15,017 bases of DNA from Lachnospiraceae bacterium (GTDB lineage Bacteria; Bacillota; Clostridia; Lachnospirales; Lachnospiraceae): NCBI GenBank assembly GCA_021199395.1, contig JAJQIE010000349.1:1-15017 (forward strand), given 5' to 3'. The position numbers and the translations under genes were made by a program. Positions 13,891 through 15,017 of this stretch are shown piece after piece. Below the pieces are notes generated by a model, which saw only the letters and a list, made by a program, of their open reading frames with translations, did no database searches and was not told where the DNA came from. Each line of letters begins with the position of its first letter. Position 1 is the first letter of the stretch.

Positions 13891-13998
13891 GCTACGCCTC
13901 CTTCCTCCGCCTTGCGGAATGACGACATATTCAGCACTATAATTTAAAAAATGATTGAGACGGCACACTGGCGGTTTTCAGAAATCGGGAGGTTTTAC

Positions 13999-15017
13999 AT
14001 GAAATCACTGAGCCTTTTAGTGAAGCCTGCGTCCGGATTATGCAATATGAAATGCGACTATTGCTTTTATCGGGAAGAAATGTCTCAGATGAAGGGATTC
14101 CATCAGGAGATTATGAGCGATGCGATTATGGAGCTTCTGATCCAGAGAGCGTGTGAAAGTGCGGACGACTATCTGCAGTTTACATTTCAGGGCGGGGAGC
14201 CGACCCTGGCAGGGCCTGACTTTTACAGGAGGTTTACAGACCGGGTAAAAAAAATAAAAAAGAGAAGGCTTCAGGTCAGCTATTCTTTTCAGACCAACGG
14301 AATTCTGCTGGACGAAAACTGGCTTTCTTTTTTTCGCGAAAATCAGGTTCTGGTAGGGCTTTCTTTTGATGGGACAGCTGAGCTTCATGACAGATACAGA
14401 CGGAACGCAAAAGGAGGCAGAACAGCGGGACAGGTGCTTGCCGCATGGGATCTTCTGCAAAAGGAAGGGATTGCCGCGAATCTTCTGTGCGTCGTGACAA
14501 AACAGGCCGCGAGGAAGCCGGAGCGTGTGTATCGTTTTATGCGTAAAATGGGAGCGGAGCATTTGCAGTTTATTCCATGTATGGACTTTCGGGAGGCCTG
14601 TTCGGTAAAACAGGACCTGAGCCCGTCCGCGGCGGATTATGCGTATTTTCTGAAGGGAGTGTTTGATCTCTGGTATCAGGAGTGGACGAGCGGTTATTAT
14701 GTCAGCGTAAGACAGTTCGACGACTATATCTGCGCGCTTTCCGGTCGAAGCCCGTCTACCTGCAGTGCCTGCGGGGAATGCGGGGCATATCTGGTAGTTG
14801 AAAACGATGGGAGCGTGTATCCCTGCGATTTTTATGTGGAGGCGGAGCGACGCCTGGGAAATATAGCGGACTTTTCCCTGGAGGCGCTCAGAAAAGGAGA
14901 AAAAATGAAAGCATTTCTCAGTGAATCAGCGAAGGGAAGCCGCTGCAAAAAATGCCGTTTTTACAGGCTATGTAAAGGGGGCTGCAGGCACGACTACATT
15001 TCCGTGGACATCTCCGG
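13999..15017 (+). CDS. Anaerobic sulfatase-maturating enzyme (radical SAM, SPASM domain), truncated by the window end
   Basis: Oxidises the signature cysteine of sulfatases to formylglycine using S-adenosylmethionine and iron-sulfur clusters. The visible 339 residues begin MKSLSLLVKPASG. The radical SAM cluster ligands are C15-x3-C19-x2-C22, then FTFQGGEPTLAG (62-72) for SAM binding and GLSFDGTAELHD (120-131). The SPASM cysteines C255, C258, C261, C276, C316, C319, C325 and C329 follow. Asp277 in VYPCDFY matches the catalytic aspartate I recall at that position in the Clostridium perfringens enzyme. GGGAGG (13987-13992) precedes the ATG. The frame has no stop before the window end; a final cysteine ligand should lie beyond it. 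It probably matures the sulfatase at 10919. Spacing from gntR is filled by the MITE-like element. Confidence 0.94.
   Translation, partial: MKSLSLLVKPASGLCNMKCDYCFYREEMSQMKGFHQEIMSDAIMELLIQRACESADDYLQFTFQGGEPTLAGPDFYRRFTDRVKKIKKRRLQVSYSFQTNGILLDENWLSFFRENQVLVGLSFDGTAELHDRYRRNAKGGRTAGQVLAAWDLLQKEGIAANLLCVVTKQAARKPERVYRFMRKMGAEHLQFIPCMDFREACSVKQDLSPSAADYAYFLKGVFDLWYQEWTSGYYVSVRQFDDYICALSGRSPSTCSACGECGAYLVVENDGSVYPCDFYVEAERRLGNIADFSLEALRKGEKMKAFLSESAKGSRCKKCRFYRLCKGGCRHDYISVDIS

Larger units (their letters stand above)
13660..13969. mobile_element. MITE-like inverted-repeat element, about 310 bp, no transposase
   Basis: A perfect 19-bp terminal inverted repeat (13660-13678 and 13951-13969, reading AGTGTGCCGTCTCAATCAT inward from each end) continues as an imperfect one inward: TTATAG...CTG, TATGTCG, CAT and CCGC occur in matching order on both sides. 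The interior holds three further hairpins and no credible coding sequence. The reading frames crossing it are by-products of the symmetry, with mirrored peptides such as CRLNH on both strands. No target duplication is obvious at the ends. It fills the gap between gntR and the anSME gene and supplies the last codons of gntR. The whole could fold into one long DNA or RNA hairpin. Confidence 0.7.

Noticed and set aside
13634..13968. Overlapping reading frames of about 90-100 codons on both strands in the inverted-repeat element
   Set aside because: Both give mirrored peptides because the DNA is palindromic, are rich in Arg/Ser/Thr/Pro, and lack good start signals.
12277..13969. CRISPR array
   Set aside because: Repeats here are self-complementary units in twos and threes without uniform spacers, and no cas genes are present.

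Overview
The window looks like chromosomal DNA from a fairly GC-rich anaerobic Firmicute, most likely a gut Lachnospiraceae/Clostridia member. Reasons: AGGAGG-type ribosome binding sites throughout, frequent GTG/TTG starts, a carboxyspermidine-type polyamine operon of the sort found in clostridia, and an oxygen-sensitive radical-SAM sulfatase-maturating enzyme. The assignment is an inference; no rRNA or tRNA is present to anchor it.

Positions 1-5292 (+) form a polyamine operon: a small acidic protein, carboxy(nor)spermidine dehydrogenase, carboxy(nor)spermidine decarboxylase (nspC), agmatine deiminase (aguA) and N-carbamoylputrescine amidase (aguB). AguA and AguB turn agmatine into putrescine. 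The dehydrogenase and NspC then build spermidine from putrescine and aspartate semialdehyde. The dehydrogenase reading frame carries an in-frame UAG at 1397-1399, with its conserved C-terminal 80 codons continuing in the SAME frame beyond it: a nonsense mutation or a recoding event, not a frameshift.

Positions 5281-6416 (-) hold two half-size ChrA-type oxyanion transporters, convergent with aguB and divergent from a LysR regulator (6685-7602, +). The divergent control region is AT-rich and contains two sigma-A-like promoters facing lysR, a palindrome and a striking 20-bp stem hairpin.

Positions 7603-15017 (+) look like an organosulfate uptake and desulfation locus: a promoter with phased direct repeats; a tripartite tricarboxylate transporter (TctC binding protein, TctB, TctA); a cytoplasmic Cys-type sulfatase; a GntR/LacI-type regulator; and an anaerobic sulfatase-maturating enzyme (anSME) that runs off the window end. 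The binding protein would capture an anionic organosulfate, TctAB would import it intact, the sulfatase would remove sulfate inside the cell, and anSME would install the sulfatase's formylglycine.

The non-coding sequence is unusually structured. A roughly 310-bp MITE-like inverted-repeat element (13660-13969) sits between the regulator and anSME. A small palindromic repeat with a constant frame (GCTAAAC ... CCACTGG ... CAGCAACG) and arms that differ but remain complementary occurs at the aguB 3' end, upstream of gntR and several times inside that element. It contributes coding sequence to aguB, and the element supplies the stop codon of gntR.
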